From Polyodon spathula (taxonomy: Eukaryota > Chordata > Actinopteri > Acipenseriformes > Polyodontidae), in contig NC_054536.1 in the NCBI RefSeq assembly GCF_017654505.1, positions 11,271,794 through 11,335,793 of the forward strand: a DNA stretch of 64,000 bases. The letters run 5' to 3'. The notes under the pieces were generated by a model. The model ran no database searches, was not told the DNA's origin, and worked only from the letters and a program-made list of their open reading frames with translations. The position numbers were made by a program, and so were the translations under genes. Below are positions 53,187 through 64,000 of the stretch, piece by piece (position 1 is the first letter of the stretch; every line of letters starts with the position of its first letter).

Positions 53187-53604
53187 TGTGGCAGAGCAAA
53201 GCTCTGCCCTTTTTAAATTGGCACAGATGGGGTTAATTTCCCCTACCTGCCTGGGTTTATTATGTTCAGGTGGCTGGGGTTGATTAGTTGATTAGGTTAA
53301 TTAACGATCAATCAGCGCCCAGCCACCTGACATAAAAGGAGGCCTCTGATTCTCATTTGGGAGGAGGGAGCTGAGGAAGCAGGTTGGTTTTGTTTGTCTA
53401 AATTTTTCGAAATCCAGTGACGGCATTGCCCAGCCTGGAAATCTTTATTTTTGTAAGTTTTGCTTTTTTTGTTTGGTTATTTGTTTAAACATCATTATTT
53501 TTGCCCTTGTGCCTTTTTTATTTTGTGTTTATTTATAATAACAGTATATATTTTTTGAACTGCTGTCTGTCTCTGGGCCTCTATCCACTCGCCAGCCTGC
53601 CACA
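53187..53604 (+). mobile_element. Solo LTR
   Basis: Begins TGTGGCAGAGC and ends GCCTGCCACA. Flanks GGGAC (53182-53186) and AGGAC (53605-53609) match at 4 of 5. TATA-like CATAAAAGG at 53331 directly follows a palindrome (53267-53329). The end resembles the LTRs at 11304, 40519 and 61168. Confidence 0.75.
53267..53329 (+). promoter_or_regulatory. LTR U3 palindrome adjoining the TATA box
   Basis: Perfect 12-base arms CAGGTGGCTGGG and CCCAGCCACCTG, ending two bases before ATAAAA. Confidence 0.8.
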
Positions 53605-53765
53605 AGGACATAGAGAAGGTTATTAAAAAATTTACTTTCCTATAAATTCACACAAACATTTACTTTCACTGTTTCACACTTCATTTATATGGGCTTAGTA
53701 TTCAAAGCAAAACAAGGTACAGCATGTAATTGGCAATAACATGTATACTCTCCCACACACCTATA

Positions 53766-55050
53766 CAGTGCCTATAGAAAGTCTACATCCTCTTGAACTT
53801 TTTTCACATTTTGTTGTGTCAGTGCCTCAGAGTTTCATGCATTTAAATGAGGATTTTTTCTACTTATCTACACACCATACTCCACACTGTTAAGGGGAAA
53901 AGAGTTTTTATTGAGAAAAAAATTATATATTAAAAATACAAAACTGAAAGAGGATAAGTCTCCACCCCCCTAAGTTAATGCTTGGTAGAAGCACCTTTGG
54001 CAGCAATTACAGCTATGAGTCTGTTGGAATAGGTCTCTACCAACTTTGCACACCTCGATTTGGCAATACTTGACCATTCTTCTTTACAAAACTGTCCAAG
54101 CTCTGTCAGGTTCCTTGGGGAGTGTTATGGGCAACAATATTCATGTCATGCCACACATTTTCGATTGGATTTAGGTCTAGGCTCTGACTGGGCCACTCAA
54201 GGACAGTTACCTTTTTGTTTCTTAGCCGCTCCAGCATAGCTTTGGCTGTGTGCTTTGGGTTGTTGTCATGCTGAAAAGTGAACTTCCGTCCCAGTTTCAG
54301 CTTTCTTGCAGAGGGCAGTAGGTTTTCCTCAAGAACTTCTCTGTATTTAGGTCCATTCATTTTCCCTTCTATCCTGACAAGTGCCCCAGTCCCTGCCGAT
54401 GAGAAACATCCCCATAACATGATGCTGCCACCACCATGCTTCATAGAAGGGATGGTGCTCTTTGGGTGATGCGCTGTGTTGGGTTTATGCCAAACATAGA
54501 GCTTTGCATTTAGGCCAAAAAGTTCCATTTTAGTTTTGTCAGGCTACAAAACTTTTTACCACATAGCTGCAGAATCTCCTGAGAGTTTTCTTGCATACTT
54601 CAAACGGGATTCAAGGAGGGCTTTCTTGAGCTTCCTTCTTGCCACCCTACCATACAGGCCAAATTTGTGGAGTGCTTGGGATATTGTTGTCACATGCACA
54701 ATTTGACCAGTCTTGGCCATAAAAGCCTGTAGCTCTTGCAAAGTTGCCATTGGCCTCTTGGTAGCCTCTCTGATCAGTCTTCTTCTTGCTCGTCCCAGAG
54801 TTCTTTTGAAAGCGCCTTGGTGCTAATGGTTTAGTCTTTGCTTTGAAATGTACTACCCAGCAGAGGGAACCAGTAGGAACTGCTGAATTTATCCTGAAAT
54901 CATGTGAATCACTACATTTTAACACAGGTGGAGGTCACTTAAGTTGGTGTGTGATTTTGAAGGCAATTGGATACACCTGAGCTAATTTAGGATTGCTATT
55001 ACAAGGGGGGTGGACACTTATCCAACCAAGCTATTTCTGTTTTCATTTTT
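53766..55050 (-). pseudogene. Tc1-like transposon copy with broken transposase
   Basis: The TIR CAGTGCCTATAGAAAGTCTA starts after TA at 53764. Minus-strand pieces: HTH/linker region in 54925-54556 (MATLQELQAFMAKTGQ), then 54528-54106 with HGGGSIMLWGCFSSAGTG, FQHDNNPKHTA and DLNPIENVW, which carry the second Asp and Glu of the DDE triad. A stop and frame shift near 54540 disrupt the LWSDE region. The right TIR is not found and similarity fades near 55050. It is the same family as the copy at 27430. Confidence 0.92.
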
Positions 55051-55782
55051 AATTGTCATACATAAAATGAATGCGCACGCTCCAGGCTTTCATAAAAAAT
55101 GAAATAGTCTGAAACTTACCTTGTTAAATACAGATAACAAAAACCACAGAAAATGACTCTTTTTAGAAGAAAAAAAAAAAATTATTGTTTGTAAAAAGAT
55201 ATTTTAGCATAGCCAGCACAAATCTGAAAGTGTACAATGGAACTTCAACAAATACGGAACATAGACATTTGTTTAGAACAAATTGGATAATAAATGAATG
55301 AATTATGGATACAAAAGGGACCAAAAGCAACCAATAAAATAAATAAATAAAAAATGTGCAAAAGAAAAATCCATGATTTATTCTTACATGATGCAATGGT
55401 GTTCTATATATTGTTACATATTTTTATTTCTATCTTTAAATTTGTATTAATTCTAATTAACATTATTTTATATAAACTTATATTTATATTATCATGCAAT
55501 GCTGGCTCTGAGGATCAGCCTTGATTTGGCCTCCCCGGCGCATCGGCATACATAACTTTTGATTGAATTGTGTTTATTTATTTATTTAGTTCAATGTTAT
55601 ATATTTCTTGAAGTTAATTAGTTTATTTTTTTTTTCTGTTGTCCTGCTGGCATAATTGTGTTCAGTCTATTTATCTATTTACATTCTTTTATTCTTCTGT
55701 ATGTTGTATTGTCTCATTTTTAATACTACAAACGTTACATCATTTATGTCTTTGACTGGTGCTGTACTGTTGATTCACTAAT
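55051..55782. other. Intergenic, nothing recognised
   Basis: AT-rich with no structure I can name. Confidence 0.5.
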
Positions 55783-55843
55783 TTTCTTATTTCTAATTAA
55801 TGAAAGGTACAGGAGCCACCTTTCATTAATTAGAAATAAGAAA
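55783..55843. repeat. Perfect 26-bp inverted repeat with 9-base loop
   Basis: Arms 55783-55808 and 55818-55843 are exactly complementary; the core contains CTAATTAATGAAAGG. The loop is ACAGGAGCC. Confidence 0.95.
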
Positions 55844-56628
55844 CATATTTTATTTCATCACATTTTTCACAGGCTATTCCATAAACAACATTGCTATTCT
55901 TATGTTTAATTATAGTTTTACTTTTGTTTGTGTATTTATATACTTTACATGTACTATTGCAAGTATTTGTAGAACCTATTCTGTCAATTATTATTTTCTG
56001 TTTACTGTAAACTACAATATCACCTAAATTAGCTTCTCTTTTGAATGCTACAACTGGGGCCTATGATGTTTCTGAATTATGTAGAATCAGCATGTGTTTC
56101 CAAACTATCTTGGAAATATTAGGCAAAGGTTTAGAGTAAGTCATTACTAATGTGACTCCTTTTTATCTCAATTTTTACCTAGTATATCATCTCTTTTTAG
56201 TTTATCCACTTTTCTTAACTGTTTCTATAATTCGTTCTTTGTATATATATTTTTTAAGATTTATATATAATACATGTCTTTGTTTTACATAGTCACTTTC
56301 TTTTAAGCATATTCTTTGTATTCTTAGTCCTAGGCCCTTTGGGATTGCCCTTTAAGTGTGTATTGGATGTGCAGAGAACATATGTAAATACTGGTGCATG
56401 TCAGTAGGTTTACCGAAGAGGCCAGTCTCAATTGAACCTTCTTCAAGTTTTACCATGGTATCTAAAAATTCATTTTCTTTTCTTGTCCACATTGGTATGT
56501 AAATTTTAATGACTCTTTCCCTACAATGATGACTCCCTGCACTTCACATTTTAAACACCCAGCCTTCCTTTATTCTCACCACCAGTCCTCCTCTCACTGC
56601 ACAGCATAGCTCTGGGTGTAATTTATTC
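55844..56628. other. Intergenic, nothing recognised
   Basis: No coding or repeat structure seen. Confidence 0.5.
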
Positions 56629-56854
56629 AGTATGTTTACATGAGATCAAGTTTTCAGAAAACAAATGTATTCAGAAAACTGAATCAGAAAATTGGTTTTC
56701 TGAAAACTACACTAGGTGGTGTTTTCCAAAAACGTATTTATGGAATTTTCCCGATACGTTTTCGAAAAACTGTATTTATATGACTTTTGATATCAGAATT
56801 TCTTTTCGGAAAACAATATATTTCGAAAAAGATTGTAATTCCTGTAAACGTACT
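56629..56854. mobile_element. Short TIR element (MITE)
   Basis: Ends AGTATGTTTACA and TGTAAACGTACT match at 11 of 12 as inverted repeats. The interior has repeated TTTTCxGAAAAC words. GTTTACA-type termini occur in several fish MITE families; the class is not assigned. Confidence 0.55.
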
Positions 56855-56974
56855 AATTGTCAACACAAACAAAACTGTTTACTGCATTGTAATACACATT
56901 GATGTCTACTTGAATATTTCTTCAACTGACATTGAAATCTTAATCTTGTAATTGTTTTTCAAACATGAATGTTA

Positions 56975-57345
56975 CAACTGTTTAAATAACGTTCCTGTAA
57001 TTATTCCTTTCACTGTTAACATCCTGACAACCTTTTACACATATAATTTTAAAGTCCGTCTCACCCGGATGGCTTGTGGGTGACGTCAGACCAGGAAATG
57101 GAGACACACATAACTGCGAAGTGAAGCTCTTTTCAGAATGGCCGCTCTAGTGCACTGGGGTTTGAGATCTGTCCTATAAATCATTGCTGGAAGAGTTACC
57201 TGTTTGACAATGTGGGCAATAATCCTTACACTAGACCTGCCATTTTGAAAAGAGCTTTGAAACAGATTTTAAAGTTATAAGTGTAAAAAGTTGTCAGGAT
57301 GTTACAGGTATGTTATTTAAACAATTGTAGTAACACATGGGGAAG
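56975..57345. mobile_element. Extended hairpin MITE with a central CRE-like site
   Basis: Arms 57017-57056 and 57265-57304 are complementary at about 35 of 40 positions. Further complementary blocks occur outside (TTTAAATAAC / GTTATTTAAA) and inside (GAAGCTCTTTTCAGAATGGC near 57123 with its complement near 57238). TGACGTCA lies at about 57082. A partial related copy lies near 57810-57890. Confidence 0.7.
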
Positions 57346-59490
57346 TGTAATATTGTATTTTTTGGAACTCCGCTACTTACCTTTTAAGGTCCAATGCAAC
57401 CACTCTGTTTCCAGGTTTTAGCTGCTAATTGGCTGCACTTGGTACTACCCAGATGGAGATTTAAAAAATAAAAATAAAACATCCAAGGAAAGTGTTAACA
57501 TTTGAAATGTATACAATGCAGTTTACTTTCTGACAGTGTTGGTCTAATGCACGATTATGAAAAAGTGGAATATCTAAGTGGCCTATAGTTCTCAGGCATA
57601 GTAATTCACTTCAGGGGTGCAAATCATTTTGAAAAGTGGTGCTAAGCTGCCTTGACATTACAAAGTCTCCCCCAGGAGGATGATGGGAAATGTAATTCTG
57701 AGCGGTCCATGCAGGTACATGGGAAGCCATCTTGATGCAGGCAATGCAATTTAAGAGTTGAAAAAAGTGGTCAAAATGTAAAAAAATAAAAAAATACAAC
57801 AATACACACATCTTACGTAAACAGTTGTAGCAACACATGAGAACATGTAATATAATAAAATAAAAAGGTCCTTAAGTACCCTTTAAATTGTGTGGTAAAA
57901 TGAAGAGGCTTGTGAACACGAATCATTATTTTACATTTATCTTTATCCATTAAGTCCACTATTGCCCACATACTTTCTTGACTGATTTAATTGATGATGC
58001 ATAGAAGTACACTGCGAAGACATGTTTAACTTCCCATGTGACACAAACCTTCTCTCCTGTCTATGTGGGCAGGTCATGTGAGAAGTCCAGACCCATTGAG
58101 AAACTATCATCAACTGTGGTTACTAAGAAATGCAACAAAATGAAACATATCTACTGGTGCCAGAATTTAATGTTGCTGGTGCTGTATGAGCTACCCTGGC
58201 GCTGGAATCTAGCGTCATGGTGCCAAGTTTGAACCTATGATTCACTTTTAAAAGATGTTGTCTCAAATGTGATTCGATCTTTAACAATGTGATGAGGCAA
58301 AAATAGTTCTTACCCCTGTGGTAGTGCAAACATTCCTGCCCAGACCTTTTTGTTGAGATATTATTCCATGCTGTTAACCATCCCTATACCCCACTTTGTA
58401 CTTGGAATGCTGGGTGAGTGGCCAAATTAGTCACAAGAGCTTTCACCCACACACTCCTCCACCCACATCTGCAAATGGTCAATATTTTTTGAATCTCTAG
58501 TCTTCAAATCTCCAGTCGGCAGCAATTCTACAACCAGGAGCTAAATAAAACAAAATAACAACTTAACGAAAACACAGAAGAGACTGTACATAGTATGTGG
58601 AAAATATAGCTGTAGCACTGTGCACAGCTCCACATTTTCTTTGATATTTTTCTCTAAACAATTCAAACTATCCTTCGCTCTAAGTCAACTCCTTATATTT
58701 ATATAAAAAGCATGTTTTGATATGTTAGAATGTTATCATGTTGCATCCTGTTGTGATCTTTAATATTAGCCAAATAATATTTCTATAAATATGTACTTTT
58801 AATAGAGAGTGAGGATTTAAGGATTTTTATATACATGGAATTCCTGACACTGGACAATCAGTGGCTTGTTCTAATCATGGAACTGAATACTACTCATTCA
58901 AAGACGATTACATGAATGTGTAAATAGGCTTATTGACTTGCCTTGTTCAAACATTGAACAGACAACCTAGATCAGATATTGCAGTATGAAATCTCTATAT
59001 ATGGACCTTTATACAAAGCAATGGGAAAGTGCTGTGTATGATACTGTACTTCAAAAAGCATGCAGTAGCAGGGGTCAAGATTTAACATGTTGGGAGAGGT
59101 GTAACAACATATTAACCACCCCCAAAAGAACGTCAGTGACATCATCCCCTGCCATGGCTATCAGTATGATGAAAAAGCTGAAAACCTTGAAATTATTAAT
59201 TATAAATTAATATCCCTAGGATCTGATATTCTCAATAGATTGTTATGAAAATAACATAGCCAGTTGCTGACTTGGTGTACAATATGAGCCTCTAAAATAC
59301 CATCTCTCAATATATACAGCCTATCTAAAGTGGAAGGCACTGACTGAGCAGCTCTCTCAGTGCACTAAGTCTGCACTGCAGTAAAAACGCATAGAAGTTT
59401 TTTTTTTTTTTTTGTTTGTTTTTTTTGGCAACATATCAAAATATGATAATGAAATGCTTATGTTAAAGTAAATTAATTTGTCTCATAATA
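57346..59490. other. Intergenic, no gene recognised
   Basis: It includes the partial MITE copy near 57810-57890. Nothing else is supported. Confidence 0.45.
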
Positions 59491-59491
59491 T

Positions 59492-60250
59492 AGTTTTTTG
59501 CAAAAGTATTCACCCCCTACCAATAATGTCACATTTTGATGAATTACAAATAATTTATGCACAGTTTTTCAAACAAACTTTTTTTTTTCCAAAGCTGTAG
59601 TGGTTAAACTGAACACTGACATATGAGGAGGAGGTTAAATGTCAGCAAAACTTGGAAAGAAAATGTCCAAAATGAAATTTACTGGTTGCCCATTCTTCAC
59701 AGGAAAATCGCTCCAGTTCTGATAAGTTTGTTGGGGATCGTCGATGGACTGCAATCTTCAAGTCTTGCCATAAATTTTCGATTGGATTCAAGTCAAGACT
59801 TTGACTGGGCCAGTCAAGAGCATTAATTCTCTTCTTGTTGAACCACTCCAATTATGTTGCTTTAAGATGATACTTTTTGAGTAACGGCTTCTTTCTTGCC
59901 ACGTGTCCATACAGGCCAGCTTTGTGCAGGGACAAGCTTATTGTTGATGTGTGAACACTGACTCCCCATCTCAGACACAGAATTTTGCTGATCTCTCAAG
60001 GTCATTTTTGGCTTTAGAGTGACATCCCAAACCAGTTTTTTGACTTGCCCGGCTGCTCAATTTGGGAGGGCGACCTGATCTGGGTAGTGTCTGGGTGGTA
60101 TGATGCATCTTCCATTTCTTAATGATGGACTTCACTGTGCTGAGAGGGATAATCAGAGCGTTTGAAATGTTCTTGTACCGTTATCCTGCCCTATGCCTCT
60201 CTACAACTTTATCCTTGACTTGTTTCAAAAGTCGATGCTTATTTTTAGCT
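59492..60250 (-). pseudogene. Second Tc1/mariner family, decayed copy
   Basis: The minus-strand frame 59851-59642 reads [20 protein letters not shown] then WQDLKIAVHRRSP, the Glu-containing end of a Tc1 DDE domain. Farther along the plus strand, text complementary to transposase N-terminal coding (for example near 60120-60200) follows in the expected order. The middle is deleted. The TIR-like left end is near GCAAAAGTATTCACCCCC at 59501. Its sequence differs from the copies at 27430 and 53766. Confidence 0.8.
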
Positions 60251-61037
60251 ATTTTCGAGTTGTATGTAAATAGTTTCTTTCATTTTTGATATACTATATG
60301 AAATTAGTGTTTTTGGTTATTTTCCAAAATGCTTGAGTGTTTTTATTTTTTTTTTTCTGTCAAAATATGTATAGTAGTAACTCGACAGTACTTGTACACT
60401 TAAGTTGTACCTTATTTTTTTTGCTGTCTTCCACAATGAAATCCCTATGGTCACAGATACATTTCTCTGGGATTTTTGTGTGCAGGCATTTTTGTAAATT
60501 TCGCCACAGTTCTGTTTTAAATCCTCAGAATCTTAACTGTAATACAGCTTTAATTCCTGCTAACAAGCCTCCGTCCTGATTGTAATCTTGTTTTAAATCT
60601 CGCAAGCGGAGTCTCCAGTAAAAATGTGGGAATGTGCTGTCACTCAGTAGTTGGGGTGGGTTTAAAGCATTCAGAATGCATTAATGATAGATGCAAGTCA
60701 GGAAGGTGGGACTTTGCCCACCAGCACTGGGAAATGTATATTTATTATTATTTTCATAGTATGTTTTATTTTTTAATGGAAAAAGGGTAAAGTCAACGTG
60801 AATTGATTAACCATTTCTACAGTTTTTCTGTTGTTTTTTGGCTATCCACCAATTTCATTTTATTTATATCAGGGGTGTTTTAGTGGGTGTTATCAGTTAA
60901 AACCAAAAATTAGAAGCCCTAAATATAATATATACAATAGTCAACCCTAATACTGATGTGAGACAGCCATCTGAAATTTCTTTGTATGGTATAGTTTGTA
61001 CCATTTTTTGAGAAAAAAAAAAAAAAAACAATATTTT

Positions 61038-61038
<1 letters not shown>
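60251..61038. other. Intergenic, nothing recognised
   Basis: T-rich tracts only. Confidence 0.5.

Positions 61039-61118
<80 letters not shown>
61039..61118. repeat. (CA)40 microsatellite
   Basis: Eighty bases of uninterrupted CA. Confidence 0.97.
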
Positions 61119-61119
<1 letters not shown>

Positions 61120-61167
61120 TTTATACCAATAAAATATAAACACAGCTTTTAAACCTAATATAAAACT

Positions 61168-61769
61168 GTGACAGGATGGCTTTGTGGATGAGGTCAGACC
61201 TGGAAGAGGCAGCTCACACACAGACAGACTGGGGTAGGAATGCACGTCGGCGCTTTTACTATAAACAAACAAAATAAAAGGTTTGAACAAACAAAACACA
61301 GTTGTAAAGCAAAACAGCTCATTGGCCAAAACAAACAGATAAACAAATAATAACTAAAACAAGTGTCATTCTCCACTCTGAACACACTATCCAAACAGAG
61401 CTGAAGCGGGTCCTTATATATCAGGTGGCTGGGAGTTAATGACGTCATTGACAATCGATTAACTCCTAGCCACCTTCTACATTCTGCAGGAGAAAGCAGG
61501 GAGAGGAAGTTAACCCTCTCCCTGCCTGAATCAAACTATAATAATGATGGCTGGCTGCCGTCCGTCTACATAAATAAATACAATCCACACATCAAAACAA
61601 CTGACAATACATTGGCATTTATGCACAACTAGAAACAAAATATACAACCAACGACAATAAGCCAATACACAGATATTATTCACACAAAACAAACAGTGAT
61701 AATTATAATGAAAAACTAAAATAGTAATAATACAGTGAACATATATCTAGGGACAGGGAACCCCATTAC
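61168..61769 (-). mobile_element. Solo LTR, minus strand
   Basis: Plus-strand ends are TGTGACAGGATGGC and CCCCATTACA. AAACT occurs at both borders, offset by one base from the TG...CA ends, so the target duplication is plausible but ambiguous. On the minus strand a TATATAAGG box lies at about 61412-61421 with a palindrome (61423-61475) just upstream. Ends resemble the LTR at 11304. Confidence 0.65.
61423..61475 (-). promoter_or_regulatory. LTR U3 palindrome adjoining the TATA box
   Basis: Arms of 18 bases (61423-61440 and 61458-61475) are complementary at 17 positions; the arm core is AGGTGGCTGGGAGTTAAT. The loop side contains TGACGTCA. Confidence 0.8.
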
Positions 61770-61799
61770 AAACTGCTTTAAATAGCTTTAAGTTTAAAT

Positions 61800-61802
<3 letters not shown>

Positions 61803-61879
<77 letters not shown>
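61803..61879. repeat. (TA)n microsatellite
   Basis: About 75 bases of TA. Confidence 0.95.
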
Positions 61880-61881
<2 letters not shown>

Positions 61882-62439
61882 TTAAGTGACCTCAGAAGCT
61901 TCTGCAATAAGACATTTAAATTTAGCAGCCATCTGATAATGCAACAGCTGAGGTGGTCAGATTTTTAAAAAGGGCAATGTTTTTGGAAATGAAAAGCCTG
62001 TATTTAACACCGCTGCAAAATTGCATTGGATTAAATTTAAGTCTTAAAAATGATAACAGTTAAACCTGTCAGCTCCAGTAATATGCTGAAAAGTCAAGTT
62101 CCATTTTAAAGTAATGAAGAACATGGAATTAGCCAGAAACAGCCCAATATACTTTGTTATTTGTTTAGTAAAATTTCAGAAGACACAGTAGGGGGACAAA
62201 TTAAATCTAAATTTGGACACAAATTCCATCTCCCTATCAGATTCTGAAAAATCTGATGCTGAAATATTGTTTCGGACGTTCTCTGTGTACATTCACACTG
62301 AGTTGCTGAGGAAAATTAGAATTAGAAACTGTTGATGACACAAGTTCGATATTTAACAACAAAAGCACACATGATGTATAATTTACTATATGGCGTAAGG
62401 TTCCATAATAATAACATTCGTGGTTCCAATTCAGCGTTT
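61880..62439. other. Intergenic, nothing recognised
   Basis: No coding or repeat structure seen. Confidence 0.5.
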
Positions 62440-62732
62440 CTCAGGTTGCTGTTGCAAAGAAAGTTGGCGTGTCAACATTGCAGGTGCGATTAATTTTGTT
62501 TAGGAATAAAAAAAAAAACAACAAAACAAAACAAAAAAAAACATTGATGTAGTTTAAATTATGTATTTAACATTCAATCATAATTTGAGGTGATTTCATT
62601 CATTTTCTTTTGGTTAAGAATAGAAAAAGTCTGACTAATGTTGTTTCAACTACCTCTCGTTTAATTGGGACACCTGCTTATTCAGGATATATTTTCTTCT
62701 CTCGAGGTGTCCCAATAAAGCAGCGTCGACTG
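62440..62732 (+). mobile_element. Pogo/Tigger-family DNA transposon fragment
   Basis: Starts with an HTH-like remnant (VAKKVGVSTLQVRLILFRNK), like the CENP-B-type domain of pogo/Tigger. The right end has inverted words TTTAATTGGGACACCT (62660-62675) and AGGTGTCCCAATAAA (62705-62719) and finishes GCGTCGACTG before TA. It matches 2080-2418 in order and orientation. Confidence 0.6.
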
Positions 62733-62734
62733 TA

Positions 62735-64000
62735 TTAGTGAAACTTGGAAGGAATTGGGATAGCAGGATAAAGCTGTTGGTAACAGAAATCCAGACATGC
62801 CGGTGGTTGCATGATAAGGGTGTTGCTGATTGGATTAGAAGCAGAAGTTGGGTTGATTGTCATTTAGAGGAAAGCGAGCAGACGAAACAAGAATTGGCAT
62901 TATCACAGAAACTGCACTATTTGACTGTGCAGAAGGAAGAATTTTAAGTCTTCCATGGGTGCATTTAATAAGCAGAAGGCTGACAAGTGTATATGAATAG
63001 TGGCGGGGAAGAGTGCTGAGAACGGGTGAGGAGTAAGTTAACACCGATGAGGTGACTTTGGGGCAGAGAGAGTGGGCTGTGGAAGTACATATACCGCAAG
63101 CATTTGCTCAAAGGCTGCTGAAAAACCATCAGGGTTAGGTTGGGACCAGTCTATGAGGGTGTTCTCCAATGCGAGATGAGATGCTGCTTTGACAGAAAGC
63201 CCTTTGTAAAAAATGGTGCAGCTGTAAGTGACAGGTAGTCGACAATATTTAACAAATAAGAGACCACTTCCTGACGGTTCTAGTTCCCATGTTGTGTAAT
63301 GCAGGTTTACAGTCCAGGGAAATTGTGTTGGTTATTGGTCTTTGCTGTGAAAACAGCTTTTGTAATTATTGGTCAGCGTGTCTTGAAAATCGCAAAGCCT
63401 GGAGTAGGATCCTTTCCTACTTAAAGACTGCAACTTGATCAATGGCCTCTTGTTCAGAAGCTCCTCCCTTGACATCAGCCCCAAGTGCCAGTGCAGTGAC
63501 TGGCTGTTCTATGAATCCTCCCTCTGATAACTGGGAAATGAGTCTGCCTTCAATTTCAAAATGCCATTTCACCTTGAAAATTTTACAATAAATGGCAGTG
63601 CTCAATTTAACATTCTTGGCAAACAAAATAAGGTTCAAAACATATCCAAATGAAAATAAAAAGCTACTTTTTGTAATTATTTTTAATAACAAAAATGTTA
63701 GCCGTTTTATAAGCAAAATAACTCACTTTGCATCGTGTCTTACAACGCATCCAGGGCGTGCGGTAAGAATTGTCTTACTGCACACCCTGTTGTTGGTTAA
63801 TTCTGACATAGCTCTCTTGTCTGCATGGCATTTAGTTTATAATTCTGTCTAGGTTGTTTTTTATAATTACGGAATTTGTTTTAATGTTTAGGCTCACCAA
63901 GATACTCTAATGGCTTTAATTTTACTTTTCATGTTTCCTATATATTCTCTACAGTACTTAACAAATTATGCACCTTTTAAATTATTACAAAAGTAGCCAC
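62735..64000. other. Intergenic to window end, nothing recognised
   Basis: Short open frames without motifs. No gene, RNA or repeat is supported. Confidence 0.45.

Noticed and set aside
60897..61329. Open frames with long CVCVCV runs
   Set aside because: These are translations of the (CA)40 microsatellite and neighbouring LTR sequence.

Overview
The window reads as vertebrate genomic DNA: spliced exons with GT-AG introns, AT-rich intergenic sequence and dense transposon debris. The single host gene I can support is a complete type II classical cadherin on the minus strand, best matched to cadherin-19 (CDH19). The repeats (a CR1 LINE with an esterase-type ORF1, several Tc1, hAT, Harbinger-like and Tigger/pogo elements, short LTRs) together with compact introns suggest a ray-finned fish, perhaps an early-branching lineage such as sturgeon, paddlefish, bichir or gar. 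That assignment is inference from repeat flavour, not proof. || Layout. 1-10 kb: a candidate solo LTR (132-776), a pogo-like fragment, and a large inverted-repeat element (arms near 2551-2760 and 9456-9802) whose interior holds a Tc1-type helix-turn-helix remnant and a nearly full-length CR1 LINE (4814-9098, minus) with ORF1 and ORF2. 10-16 kb: a possible tiny spliced ORF, a second LTR, then sequence in which I see no gene. 16.1-34.8 kb: the cadherin gene, 11 coding exons encoding 784 residues with every splice phase consistent. Its introns carry a LINE fragment with an RNase-H-clade type C-terminus, a Harbinger-like element, nested hAT and Tc1 copies, and a truncated Tigger. 35-64 kb: upstream intergenic DNA holding hAT elements with 8-bp target duplications, more LTRs, palindromic MITEs, a CR1 3' fragment, two further Tc1 copies and long microsatellites; no host gene was recognised. 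|| How the parts relate. The cadherin is intact and probably works in calcium-dependent cell adhesion. The mobile elements are mostly dead. Two regulatory structures stand out: a U UUA AAC slippery heptamer directly before the CR1 ORF1 stop, with ORF2 open in the -1 frame and lacking an early ATG; and a palindrome abutting the TATA box in three separate LTRs. No CRISPR array, rRNA or confident tRNA gene was seen.
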